Source: Dechloromonas sp. (lineage in GTDB: Bacteria > Pseudomonadota > Gammaproteobacteria > Burkholderiales > Rhodocyclaceae). From it: a stretch of 64,000 bases of DNA. Under the pieces are notes generated by a model. That model was given only the letters and a program-made list of their open reading frames with translations. It was not told the DNA's origin and did not search any database. A program made the translations under genes and the position numbers. Positions 51,544 through 59,264 of this stretch are shown here, in pieces; the stretch's first letter is position 1; each line of letters opens with the position of its first letter. Location of the stretch: positions 1 to 64,000 of the forward strand of contig JAABQV010000013.1 of the NCBI GenBank assembly GCA_011391255.1. The letters run 5' to 3'.

Positions 51544-53592
51544 TTGTTTTCGTTTGCCCGGATCAAACAGTACTACCTCTACTACACAGGGTCTTTCCTC
51601 CTCTTTGTAGGCGCCCTGGCGGTACTGGAAGATCACGGGATGCCGCCGCGCTGGATCGGCTACTCCTTCCTTTTCTTCACCATCTTTATGTACGCCGCCA
51701 TCGGCGTCATGAGTCGCACCTCAGATATCTCGGAGTACTACGTTGCCGGCCGGCGCATTCCGGCATTCTTCAACGGCATGGCGACCGGTGCCGATTGGAT
51801 GAGCGCAGCCTCCTTCATCGGCCTCGCCGGCACCCTATATCTTTCGGGCTTTCAGGGGCTTGCCTACGTGATCGGCTGGACTGGCGGCTTCGTGCTGGTC
51901 GCGCTGCTCCTTGCCCCCTATTTGCGGCGCTTTGGCGAATACACGATTCCCGACTTTCTCGGCGCCCGCTACGGCGGCAACTCAATCCGCCTGGTCGCCG
52001 TCGGTGCCGCAATTCTTGCTTCTTTCGTCTACGTTGTTGCACAAATTTACGGCGTTGGCGTCATTACCAGCCGCTTTGTCAGCCTGCAATTCGAAATTGG
52101 CGTTTTTGTCGGCCTCGCCGGCATTCTCGTCTGCTCATTTCTTGGTGGCATGCGCGCCGTGACCTGGACGCAGGTTGCGCAATATCTGGTGCTCATCGTT
52201 GCCTACGCCACCCCGGTCGCCATTCTCTCCTGGAACGTCACCGGCAACCCCGTACCGCAGTTGGTTTATGGACAGGTTCTCAATAACGTCCAGCAACTCG
52301 AAGAAAAAATATTCGATCAACCCGCCGAGGAGCAAGTCAGAAGTCTCTATCGCCAGCGTGCCGACCTTTACGCTGAAAAAATCATGCAGCTGCCGCAATC
52401 GCTAGCGTTTGAGCGTGAGCAGCTATCAGTTGAAATCAACCGCCTCAAAGCCAGTGATTCGCAGATGAAGGATATCGTTGCGCTTGAACGCCAGCGCCGC
52501 GAGCTACCGCAAGACCCCGAGCAAGCCCGCGTACGCTGGGAGAAGGCCATGTTCGCTGCCGGCGAACGGGCGAAGCCGCCCACCCATCACAGTGCAGCCT
52601 TCGCGGCAAAAGACCCTGAAGAGCAGCTTTCGCAACAGATCAATTTTCTTGCACTAATTTTCTGCCTGACCGTCGGTACCGCTTCGCTGCCTCACCTGCT
52701 GATGCGCTACTACACCACACCAACAGTCAGAGAAGCCCGCGAATCCGTCTTCTGGGCGCTACTTTTTATCCTCTTGCTCTACATCACAGCGCCGGCCTAC
52801 GCGGTATTTGCCAAGTACGAAGTCCTTTCCCACCTGGTTGAAATTCCGATCGCTGACTTGCCGAGTTGGGTAGCGGCATGGAGCAAGGTCGGCATGGTTA
52901 ATATTGAAGATATCAATCGAGATGGCATCATGCAACTCGCCGAACTCTCGCTAAATCCCGATGTGATTGTGCTGGCCACCCCGGAAATTGCCGGCATGCC
53001 TTATGTCGTCTCCGGTCTGGTTGCAGCCGGCGCGCTTGCCGCTGCCCTATCGACCGCAGACGGCCTGTTACTGACGATTACAGGCGCCCTCTCGCATGAC
53101 GTCTATTTCCGGATTTTCCGCCCCCAGGCATCGACTCAGCTGCGTCTGGTCATCTCCAAATCGCTACTCCTGGTGGTTGCCGTTCTCGCCGCCAGCGTCG
53201 CCGCGCAAAAACCTGGCACCATTCTCTCGATGGTCGCGTGGGCATTCTCGATCGCTGGCTCGGCATTTTTTCCCGCACTGGTGCTGGGCATTTTCTGGAA
53301 CCGCGCCAATCAAAAAGGGGCGCTGGCTGGCATGGTCATAGGCGTCTGCATCGCCATTTACTACATTTTGCGCATTGAAGCCGGCAATATCCCTTGGCTA
53401 AGCATCAATAGCATCGCTGCCGATCCCTGGTTTCACGTCCAATCGACCGCAGCCGGCGTTTTCGGCGTTGCCAGCGGCTTTCTGACCATCGTCATCGTCA
53501 GTCTGCTAACGGCTCCGCCAGGCAAAACCAGTCAGGATTTCCTCAGCCGTGTCCGGCGCACACCAAAGCGAGATGACAATGCAACCGACTGA
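51544..53592 (+). CDS. Sodium/solute symporter, VC_2705 type (acetate-type)
   Basis: 682 residues, TTG start (MFSFARIKQYYLYYTG). Many transmembrane helices with SLC5 blocks (SDISEYYVAGRRIPAFFNGMA, GADWMSAASFIGLAG, YTIPDFLGARYG). A long charged coiled-coil insert (about residues 240-360: LEEKIFDQPAEEQVRSLYRQ onward) lies between helices, as in the VC_2705 subfamily. Linkage to acs and the CrbS-like kinase points to uptake of acetate or another short-chain acid. Confidence 0.88.
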   Translation: MFSFARIKQYYLYYTGSFLLFVGALAVLEDHGMPPRWIGYSFLFFTIFMYAAIGVMSRTSDISEYYVAGRRIPAFFNGMATGADWMSAASFIGLAGTLYLSGFQGLAYVIGWTGGFVLVALLLAPYLRRFGEYTIPDFLGARYGGNSIRLVAVGAAILASFVYVVAQIYGVGVITSRFVSLQFEIGVFVGLAGILVCSFLGGMRAVTWTQVAQYLVLIVAYATPVAILSWNVTGNPVPQLVYGQVLNNVQQLEEKIFDQPAEEQVRSLYRQRADLYAEKIMQLPQSLAFEREQLSVEINRLKASDSQMKDIVALERQRRELPQDPEQARVRWEKAMFAAGERAKPPTHHSAAFAAKDPEEQLSQQINFLALIFCLTVGTASLPHLLMRYYTTPTVREARESVFWALLFILLLYITAPAYAVFAKYEVLSHLVEIPIADLPSWVAAWSKVGMVNIEDINRDGIMQLAELSLNPDVIVLATPEIAGMPYVVSGLVAAGALAAALSTADGLLLTITGALSHDVYFRIFRPQASTQLRLVISKSLLLVVAVLAASVAAQKPGTILSMVAWAFSIAGSAFFPALVLGIFWNRANQKGALAGMVIGVCIAIYYILRIEAGNIPWLSINSIAADPWFHVQSTAAGVFGVASGFLTIVIVSLLTAPPGKTSQDFLSRVRRTPKRDDNATD

Positions 53593-53827
53593 GGTCTACT
53601 GGAAAAAGACCCAACAGCTCACCCTCGTCTTGCTAGCGCTCTGGATCGTGGTCACGTTCATACTTAGCTGGTTCGCGCCCTGGCTCAATCAGTGGAAATT
53701 TCTCAGTTTTCCGCTCGGCTTTTACATGGCGGCACAAGGCTCGCTTTTTCTCTACCTCTTGATGATCTGGATCTACAACCGGCGCATGCACCAGCTTGAT
53801 GACGAGTTTGGTATCGACGACGAGTAG
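53579..53827 (+). CDS. DUF4212 family small membrane protein
   Basis: 82 residues with two transmembrane helices (LTLVLLALWIVVTFILSWFA and LYLLMIWIYNRRM) and the conserved PLGFYMAAQGS. It is the usual partner subunit of VC_2705-type symporters. It overlaps the symporter by 14 bases. ATG 53579 is preferred because of a GAG six bases upstream; ATG 53573 is also in frame. Confidence 0.87.
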   Translation: MQPTEVYWKKTQQLTLVLLALWIVVTFILSWFAPWLNQWKFLSFPLGFYMAAQGSLFLYLLMIWIYNRRMHQLDDEFGIDDE

Positions 53828-53835
53828 GCCCGGAC

Positions 53836-54105
53836 ATGCTTCCTTTTATCATCAGCGCGCTACGTGCCATCATCGAAATGCTCGGCCTTTGCCTGCTCGG
53901 CCAGGGATTGCTCTATCTGATGGCTGGCCAGCACCGGCATAAAAACCCCATCTACCAATTTTTTGCCCTGATCACCCGTCGACCGCAACAACTCGTCGCT
54001 CGCCTTCTGCCGCGCAACACCCCGTCGCCATTAAGCGCTGCGCTCCTCCTGATACTGCTTTTCGCGATCTGGATTGCACTCGCCTGGCTACGAAAGTTGC
54101 TTTGA
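53836..54105 (+). CDS. Small membrane protein of unknown function
   Basis: 89 residues with two hydrophobic segments (IISALRAIIEMLGLCLLGQGLLYL and ALLLILLFAIWIALAWL) and a basic loop (QHRHKNPIYQFFALITRRPQ). It follows the DUF4212 gene by eight bases and is probably co-transcribed. No family recognised. Confidence 0.65.
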   Translation: MLPFIISALRAIIEMLGLCLLGQGLLYLMAGQHRHKNPIYQFFALITRRPQQLVARLLPRNTPSPLSAALLLILLFAIWIALAWLRKLL

Positions 54106-54129
54106 GGAACCCGGCCCCTCTGCTACAAT
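54102..54129 (+). promoter_or_regulatory. Promoter of tRNA-Ser
   Basis: -35 TTGAGG (54102-54107) and -10 TACAAT (54124-54129) with a 16-bp spacer; the tRNA begins 12 bases later. Confidence 0.65.
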
Positions 54130-54140
54130 GCGCGCCTCTT

Positions 54141-54231
54141 GGAGCGGTGGATGAGTGGTTTAAGTCGCACGCCTGGAAAGCGTGTGTAGGGTAATCCCCT
54201 ACCGCGGGTTCGAATCCCGCCTGCTCCGCCA
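54141..54231 (+). tRNA. tRNA-Ser (anticodon GGA)
   Basis: 91 bases with the long variable arm of class II tRNAs (GTAGGGTAATCCCCTAC), acceptor GGAGCGG, anticodon loop CTGGAAA giving GGA, T arm GGGTTCGAATCCC and encoded CCA. Its 3' end is the likely integration site of the following island. Confidence 0.97.
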
Positions 54232-54245
54232 AGAACATAGTAATC

Positions 54246-54269
54246 AAGCGCCTTTCGGGGCGCTTTTTT
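54246..54269 (+). terminator. Terminator after tRNA-Ser
   Basis: AAGCGCC-TTTC-GGGGCGCTT stem followed by a run of T, 15 bases after the tRNA. Confidence 0.85.
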
Positions 54270-54483
54270 ATCGAACCCATCAAAGCACCCATCAAAACAA
54301 AAGGTGGTTAAATTCACTTGGTTGCCAGTCTCCGCCATGCGTGAAAATCCCGCCTCACTTTGGCGCATGGAAAAATAGAAGTCACCGTTAGGCTTTTCGC
54401 GTTGAACACAACAATCCAACCGGATCAGTGAATCTATTGATAAGACGCTTGTCAAAAAGTGAGTAAAAAAGGAAAATCAAGCC

Positions 54484-54819
54484 ATGAAAAGCAAAGACCT
54501 CATTCTTCGCTGCTACATCAAAAAGGCTGAATCACAGTTCGTCGCTGTGTGTATTGACCTGTGCCTTGCTGCGCAAGCCGACTCCCAAGAGCAAGCCCGT
54601 AAAATGCTGCTTGCTCAGATTGAAAGCTACGTTGAAGAAGCATTGACTGTCGACCGTGAGTTTGCCGACGAGTTGCTAAATCGCAAAGCGCCAATGTATC
54701 AGCGTATTGAATACCAGATCATCAAGGCCGGATACAAACTTCATCTTTTCAAATCTGGCATTGCCCAGGCATTCAAAACAATACTTCCGGTTCATGTCGG
54801 GCGTAACTGCCACGCATGA
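54484..54819 (+). CDS. HicB-like antitoxin candidate
   Basis: 111 residues. The start (LILRCYIKKAESQFVAVCIDLCLAAQADSQEQARKMLLAQIESYVEEA) resembles the partly degraded RNase H fold of HicB antitoxins. An AAGGA site lies ahead of the ATG. No DNA-binding domain is clear in the C-terminal part. It precedes the HicA-like gene with an ATGA overlap, the reverse of the usual hicA-hicB order. Confidence 0.6.
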   Translation: MKSKDLILRCYIKKAESQFVAVCIDLCLAAQADSQEQARKMLLAQIESYVEEALTVDREFADELLNRKAPMYQRIEYQIIKAGYKLHLFKSGIAQAFKTILPVHVGRNCHA

Positions 54820-55061
54820 GCGGGGTATTTCATCCGCTAACCTGTAAAGAGGTTAAGCGGATACTGAAAGAGCTTGGATTTAATCCACGCCCCATCAAAG
54901 GCACTTCGCACGAACAATGGGTTAAATATTCATCAGATGGAAAGTTGCTTGGAAAAGTAACCGTTGATTGCCCCAAGGCACCATTCGGCCCTGATCTGGT
55001 TTCATCAATGGCAAAGCAGGCCGGCGTTAGCAAACGCGAGTTTTATGCAGCACTGAAGTAG
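54816..55061 (+). CDS. HicA-like mRNA interferase toxin candidate
   Basis: 81 residues. LTCKEVKRILKELGFNPRPIKGTSHEQWVKY matches the small dsRNA-binding HicA fold with its catalytic His in a G(T/S)SH motif; the end VSKREFYAALK is also family-like. Its start overlaps the HicB-like stop. A terminator follows at 55077. Confidence 0.65.
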   Translation: MSGVFHPLTCKEVKRILKELGFNPRPIKGTSHEQWVKYSSDGKLLGKVTVDCPKAPFGPDLVSSMAKQAGVSKREFYAALK

Positions 55062-55076
55062 TCGCCAAGCCAACAC

Positions 55077-55100
55077 AAACCACCTAACGGTGGTTTTTTA
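55077..55100 (+). terminator. Terminator of the HicBA-like pair
   Basis: AAACCACC-TAAC-GGTGGTTT stem with a following run of T, 15 bases after the HicA-like stop. Confidence 0.8.
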
Positions 55101-55359
55101 CGCCCATCAATCCTTAAGCACGTCTCGGTTGATCTCGAAGCCGGTCTGTTGATCTTGTTGGCGGCCGCCGTGTTGATTCGGGACGGCCTGAAGAAGTAAA
55201 CCGCCCTCGGCACTCTGGATCACTACCTGGACACTGACACCGCCTTCGGTCGGGAAGGGCGCTACCGGGTGGGCGTGTTTTTACACGCCCGTTCCGACCC
55301 ATCGGGTCAGACGTCAATCACCCGATGTTCCGCAACACTACGGGATAATTCGATGAAAC
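55101..55359. other. Gap between HicA-like gene and fic, without a convincing gene
   Basis: A short stretch reads HVSVDLEAGLLILLAAAVLI then RDGLKK and a stop (about 55120-55199), a possible fragment of a membrane-helix gene, with no start or ribosome-binding site. Inverted repeats GGGTGGGCGTG/CACGCCCG (about 55267-55293) are present. Nothing else is supported. Confidence 0.4.
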
Positions 55360-55415
55360 GGGTGTAATCGGGCGTGAGAATGGTTTTCTTCTTTATTGGG
55401 TGTAAATGGGTGTAG
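55360..55415 (+). promoter_or_regulatory. Four octamer repeats upstream of fic
   Basis: GGGTGTAA (55360), GGGCGTGA (55370), GGGTGTAA (55398) and GGGTGTAG (55408): two pairs, each with a 10-bp period, ending nine bases before the fic start. They look like operator half-sites on one face of the helix. Confidence 0.5.
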
Positions 55416-55424
55416 TATTGGCTC

Positions 55425-56474
55425 ATGCCGAAAACCGACTCCATTCAGATCACCCTGGAGATCCTCAGTCTGATTGCCAGGATCGACGAGTTCAAAGGTG
55501 CTTGGCGCGCCTTGGGCACGCTCGCCCCCGATCGCCTGTCGGCCTTGCGCCGCGTGGCCACCATTGAAAGCATCGGCTCCTCCACCCGTATCGAGGGCAG
55601 CAAGCTGTCCGACAGGGAGGTGGAACAACTCCTGTCGAATTTGGAGATCAAATCCTTTGCCACCCGCGATGAGCAGGAAGTGGCTGGCTATGCCGAGCTG
55701 ATGGACTTGGTGTTTTCATCGTGGCAGGACATCCCGTTCACCGAGAATCACATCAAACAGTTGCATCAGATCCTGCTGCGTCACAGCGAGAAGGACACCT
55801 GGCATCGCGGCAATTACAAAACCAACTCGAACAGCGTCGCTGCGTTCGACGAAACCGGCGCGCAGATCGGTATTGTGTTTCAGACCGCGTCACCTTTCGA
55901 TACGCCTCGCCTGATGACGGAACTGGTGACCTGGGTAAACCAGGAGCGAGAGACTGCCCGACTGCATCCACTGCTGATCATCGCCCTGTGCGTCGTCGTA
56001 TTCTTGGAGATTCATCCCTTCCAGGATGGCAACGGGCGCCTCTCCCGAGTGCTCACCACGCTCCTGCTGCTGCAGGCCGGGTACGCCTATGTGCCGTACA
56101 GCTCGTTGGAGAGCGTGATCGAACACAGCAAGGAAGCCTACTATCTGGCACTGCGCCAGACGCAAGGTACGATCCGCACGGAGTCACCGAACTGGCAGCC
56201 GTGGCTGGTGTTCTTTCTGCGTTCACTGGCCGAGCAGATGCGGCGTCTGGAGAAGAAGGTCGAGCGCGAGAAGATCGTGCTGGCGGCCATGCCTGAACTG
56301 CAGCTACAGATCGTCGAGTTTGCCCGCGAACATGGTCGTGTCACGATTGGTGAAACGATCAAGTTGACCGGCGCCAGCCGCAATACGTTGAAGCAGCATT
56401 TCCGTACCTTGGTCGAACGCGGCACGCTGAACCAGCAAGGCAGTGGCCGAGGGGTTTGGTACGACCTGCGCTAA
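55425..56474 (+). CDS. Fic family protein with N-terminal inhibitory helix
   Basis: 349 residues. The Fic motif HPFQDGNGRLSR (His197) is complete, so AMP or other nucleotide transfer is expected. The inhibitory motif S/TxxxEG is present as S53-TRI-E57-G58, making it a self-inhibited class II Fic. The C-terminus (from about 290) is a winged helix-turn-helix (VTIGETIKLTGASRNTLKQHFRTLVERG), suggesting that it binds DNA. Located in the tRNA-Ser island and convergent with the AlpA-like gene. Confidence 0.92.
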   Translation: MPKTDSIQITLEILSLIARIDEFKGAWRALGTLAPDRLSALRRVATIESIGSSTRIEGSKLSDREVEQLLSNLEIKSFATRDEQEVAGYAELMDLVFSSWQDIPFTENHIKQLHQILLRHSEKDTWHRGNYKTNSNSVAAFDETGAQIGIVFQTASPFDTPRLMTELVTWVNQERETARLHPLLIIALCVVVFLEIHPFQDGNGRLSRVLTTLLLLQAGYAYVPYSSLESVIEHSKEAYYLALRQTQGTIRTESPNWQPWLVFFLRSLAEQMRRLEKKVEREKIVLAAMPELQLQIVEFAREHGRVTIGETIKLTGASRNTLKQHFRTLVERGTLNQQGSGRGVWYDLR

Positions 56475-56480
56475 AACGCT

Positions 56481-56681
56481 CTAAACGGCGACGGCCTTGC
56501 CGGTGGATGACATGAGGCATGCGGACTCATACTCTTCGATATCGACAAGGCGGTAGAGCACACGACCGCAGAGTTTCAGATATTTGGGGCCGATCCCTTC
56601 GGTTCGCCAGCGTTCAAGTGTTGCCTCGCTGACACCCCAGCGCTTGGCGAGGTTTCGTTGGTTGAAATGAATGATTTCCAT
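56481..56681 (-). CDS. AlpA/excisionase-like helix-turn-helix protein
   Basis: 66 residues: FNQRNLAKRWGVSEATLERWRTEGIGPKYLKLCGRVLYRLVDIEEYE is the MerR-like winged helix of AlpA and phage Xis proteins. Such proteins control excision of integrated elements, which fits the island. No integrase is found next to it. Confidence 0.78.
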   Translation of the reverse strand: MEIIHFNQRNLAKRWGVSEATLERWRTEGIGPKYLKLCGRVLYRLVDIEEYESACLMSSTGKAVAV

Positions 56682-57152
56682 GCAGGACTCCGAACGGGTT
56701 GGTGGGAGTCCATGAAGGCACTGTTCCGTTCCAAAGCCAAGTTAGCCATTGGCAACGATGTGGGTTTGGGTTCGACTGCGGGATTCGGATTCGAACTGCG
56801 CCATGATTGTTGATGCAACAACACATCGCATTTGACAGACTTGCGGCTGATTCGGTGCCTTTCCGCGAATGTTCGTAACGCATCAGATTCGACCAATGCC
56901 TTTACTCGATGCGCCTTCGATGGTGACAATTTCCCGTAACAGAGCAGGGTCTGAATCTTTCCGCAGCGTTACGGGAGGAAAGGAATAGCCTGAACTGGTG
57001 AGGTTTGGTGCGGGTTGCGGCTCCACCGCCAAGAAAACTGATTAAGCCGCTGATTTTTAGCGCGCCCAGGCTCAAATTAAAAATCCGAAAAAAATGTAAT
57101 GAATTGCCCAGTTTGGACGACTAATCACCATATCTGATCAAAGGAGAGAAAG
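56682..57152. other. Gap from AlpA-like gene to msrB, including the island end
   Basis: No gene supported. It contains an 8-bp inverted repeat CCCGTAAC/GTTACGGG (56933-56940 and 56968-56975), the degenerate tRNA-Ser end (57010-57035), an A/T-rich stretch and the AGGAG site of msrB (about 57140). Confidence 0.5.
57010..57035 (+). repeat. Degenerate copy of the tRNA-Ser 3' end (possible attR)
   Basis: GCGGGTT (57010-57016) and CCGCCAAGAA (57026-57035) match the T-arm and 3' end of tRNA-Ser at 54204-54210 and 54226-54235, with a six-base shorter spacing. Confidence 0.4.
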
Positions 57153-57653
57153 ATGAATCGTCGAAACTGGATATTTCGTATGGGTGGCTTGCTAACGGTG
57201 GCTGCTTTACCATTTGGGGTGAAAGCCGGGACGTCAAAATTCCCATTACAAAAGAGCACAAGCGAATGGCAGAAGCTGGTTTCTCTGGCAGCTTACAAAG
57301 TCTTGTTTGAGGCTGGCACCGAGCCGGCCGGCAGTAGCCCCTTGAATGCAGAAAAGCGCCCTGGCATCTTTGTCTGTGCCGCCTGCAATCAGCCTTTGTT
57401 TGAGACTGCGCAGAAGTATGAGAGTGGAACCGGCTGGCCAAGTTTTTGGGCGCCGCTCCCCAACGCAGTTGGGACTTCAACAGATTACAAAATGATTTTT
57501 CCACGGACGGAATATCACTGCTCACGCTGCGGCGGTCATCAGGGCCACGTTTTTGAAGATGGCCCGAAACCGACCGGCAAGCGCTATTGCAACAACGGTG
57601 TTGCGCTGGCATTTGTGCCAAAAGAGATGGCTTTGCCGGAGTTGCGGAAATGA
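57153..57653 (+). CDS. msrB: Exported peptide-methionine (R)-S-oxide reductase MsrB
   Basis: 166 residues. The N-terminus MNRRNWIFRMGGLLTVAALP has a twin-arginine pair and a hydrophobic stretch, so Tat or Sec export is likely. Zinc ligands are CAAC and CSRC; the catalytic Cys lies in KRYCNNGVALAF. Repairs R-form methionine sulfoxide. The stop overlaps the msrA start (ATGA). Confidence 0.93.
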   Translation: MNRRNWIFRMGGLLTVAALPFGVKAGTSKFPLQKSTSEWQKLVSLAAYKVLFEAGTEPAGSSPLNAEKRPGIFVCAACNQPLFETAQKYESGTGWPSFWAPLPNAVGTSTDYKMIFPRTEYHCSRCGGHQGHVFEDGPKPTGKRYCNNGVALAFVPKEMALPELRK

Positions 57654-58249
57654 AAAATGCCGTATTGATTGCGTGCACCGCAGCATTCGGCTTTGCATCC
57701 CTGCCGGTGCACGCCGAGACCCCGAAAACTGCCAGTGCGATTTTTGCCGGTGGTTGCTTCTGGTGCATTGAAAAGGACTTCGAGAAAATGGTGGGGGTGC
57801 TCGAAGTTGAGTCTGGTTACACCGCCGGAGGCACCAGGAATCCGACTTATGAAGCGGTGAGTGCCGGGCGAACGGGCCATACGGAAGCGGTGCGAGTGAT
57901 TTACGATCCGGCCAAAGTCAGCTATCCGCAACTGGTCGAATATTTTTGGCGGCATATTGATCCAACCGTGAAGGACCGGCAGTTTTGCGATGCCGGAACG
58001 CAATACCGAAGCGGGATTTATTGGCAGAACGAAGATGAGCGCAAAACCGCCGAAGCAAGCCGAGATACATTGCTGAAAAGCCGGCGTTTCCCGGTGATTT
58101 ATACCGAACTGGCTGCGGCCAGCGAGTTCTGGCGGGCTGAGGAATATCATCAGGATTACTACAAGAAAAATCCAGTGCGTTATAACTACTACCGTGCCTC
58201 CTGCGGACGCGATGCAAGGGTGGCTGAAGTCTGGGGCGAAAAGAAATAA
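57650..58249 (+). CDS. msrA: Exported peptide-methionine (S)-S-oxide reductase MsrA
   Basis: 199 residues from ATG 57650, with a Sec signal peptide ending in VHA|ETP. The catalytic motif is GGCFWC; YTGGxx-type (SGYTAGG), GHTEAVRVIYDP and HIDPT are family marks, and a C-terminal Cys (RASCGRD) may resolve the disulfide. A longer in-frame start at 57587 lies inside msrB and is rejected. With MsrB it forms a periplasmic methionine-repair pair. Confidence 0.94.
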   Translation: MKNAVLIACTAAFGFASLPVHAETPKTASAIFAGGCFWCIEKDFEKMVGVLEVESGYTAGGTRNPTYEAVSAGRTGHTEAVRVIYDPAKVSYPQLVEYFWRHIDPTVKDRQFCDAGTQYRSGIYWQNEDERKTAEASRDTLLKSRRFPVIYTELAAASEFWRAEEYHQDYYKKNPVRYNYYRASCGRDARVAEVWGEKK

Positions 58250-58341
58250 CCGGCCGGGTCTTTGGTTGCTGGAAAATACTGTTGCAAACCCCTACGAATC
58301 AGCAAGGGAGGCGGTTGAGCCCAAGCGCTTTTGAACCTTTC

Positions 58342-58908
58342 CTACTTGCCGGGGCGGGAGACTCCTGCCCACCACAACCGAAGACGCATGCCCAACTCCG
58401 AGGTGTAACCAACCGTCGGGGCGCGCAAAACACCATCGCCATCAATTACTACGAAAGCAGGGACAGAATTGAACCCGTGCGCCCGTGTCACCTCGCCGCT
58501 CTGGTCGATGACGGTTGCCCAGGGCAACTGGCGCGCATGAAGCACTTTGCTCACATCGTTGGCAGCACCGGATTGCATCGCAACGGTTAAAACAGGCCAA
58601 TCCTTGGCGATACGGCTCACACTATGCTGCTCGGTACGGCAGATCGGGCACCATTCAGCCCAGAAATGCAGCGCGACTGGCAGATCAGGATGTTGAGCAC
58701 GCCATTGATGCAAAGTCGTTAAGTCAACTTGACCATCGGCGCGCAACACCTGAACTGCCATGTCCGGTGCCAAACCATCCGGCACATGCCGGGTCTGCCA
58801 GGACTGAACGCCAAGCAGCGCGATCAGCGCGAACAGTAGATTCCAGACGTACCCCTTCCAGTGGGCGCGCCAATAGATTAAAAAGCGTTTTGGTTTCGTG
58901 GATTTCAT
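58342..58908 (-). CDS. Membrane-anchored thioredoxin-like protein (TlpA/ScsD type)
   Basis: 188 residues. One N-terminal transmembrane helix (VWNLLFALIALLGVQSW), then a thioredoxin fold with the active site FWAEWCPICRTEQ and cis-Pro SVPAFVVID. It probably reduces disulfides on the periplasmic side. It is convergent with msrA; a supply of reducing power to the exported Msr pair is possible but not shown. Confidence 0.85.
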   Translation of the reverse strand: MKSTKPKRFLIYWRAHWKGYVWNLLFALIALLGVQSWQTRHVPDGLAPDMAVQVLRADGQVDLTTLHQWRAQHPDLPVALHFWAEWCPICRTEQHSVSRIAKDWPVLTVAMQSGAANDVSKVLHARQLPWATVIDQSGEVTRAHGFNSVPAFVVIDGDGVLRAPTVGYTSELGMRLRLWWAGVSRPGK

Positions 58909-58957
58909 GCGGGTAGAGGCCGGTCAGCAGCCCCTCATGATATGCGGTGCTTTTGAG

Positions 58958-59128
58958 TTACAAGGATTTGGTTTGGCGCGTTGCCTGATAATTCGCGAGT
59001 AACTGCCGTCTGAGTCGGTCAGACTCCTGTCTCGACAACACATCGGAGAGCTTGCCAAGATCTGGAGCGTTAGAGCGCGGCTGCGCACGGCGGTCTTTGA
59101 TTTCTGGAAGGGGCTGAGCTTGTTTCAT
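58958..59128 (-). CDS. Small hypothetical protein
   Basis: 56 residues (MKQAQPLPEIKDRRAQPRSN and onward to YQATRQTKSL), hydrophilic and basic. A GAGGTG ribosome-binding site lies nine bases before the ATG. Not recognised. It lies between the thioredoxin-like gene and hpnD. Confidence 0.5.
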   Translation of the reverse strand: MKQAQPLPEIKDRRAQPRSNAPDLGKLSDVLSRQESDRLRRQLLANYQATRQTKSL

Positions 59129-59264
59129 CGCTGCACCTCGATTTAAGACTTGAGTCTAATCTGACTTTCCGACTACAACAATGGTTCAAAATCCTTAGCA
59201 GTACCATAGCGCAAAGAATTGACACCGACTGGTGCTCGCCGGCCATTCCCTTACAATGCAGCCC

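Larger units (their letters stand above)
54226..57035. mobile_element. Small genomic island at the tRNA-Ser 3' end
   Basis: The tRNA end CCGCCAAGAA (54226-54235) recurs exactly at 57026-57035, preceded in both places by GCGGGTT. Between them lie a toxin-antitoxin-like pair, a fic gene and an AlpA-like regulator, content typical of integrated elements. No integrase is present, so it looks like a remnant. The GCGGGTT-to-repeat spacing differs by six bases, which makes the right boundary uncertain. Confidence 0.5.

Noticed and set aside
54123-54455. 110-codon minus-strand open frame
   Set aside because: Runs through tRNA-Ser and its terminator; typical false call over a tRNA.
56576-56929. 117-codon minus-strand open frame upstream of the AlpA-like gene
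   Set aside because: Overlaps the start of the AlpA-like gene and shows no motif or ribosome-binding site.
56933-56975. CCCGTAAC/GTTACGGG as an insertion-sequence end
   Set aside because: Only 8 bp with 27 bases between, no transposase and no flanking target duplication.
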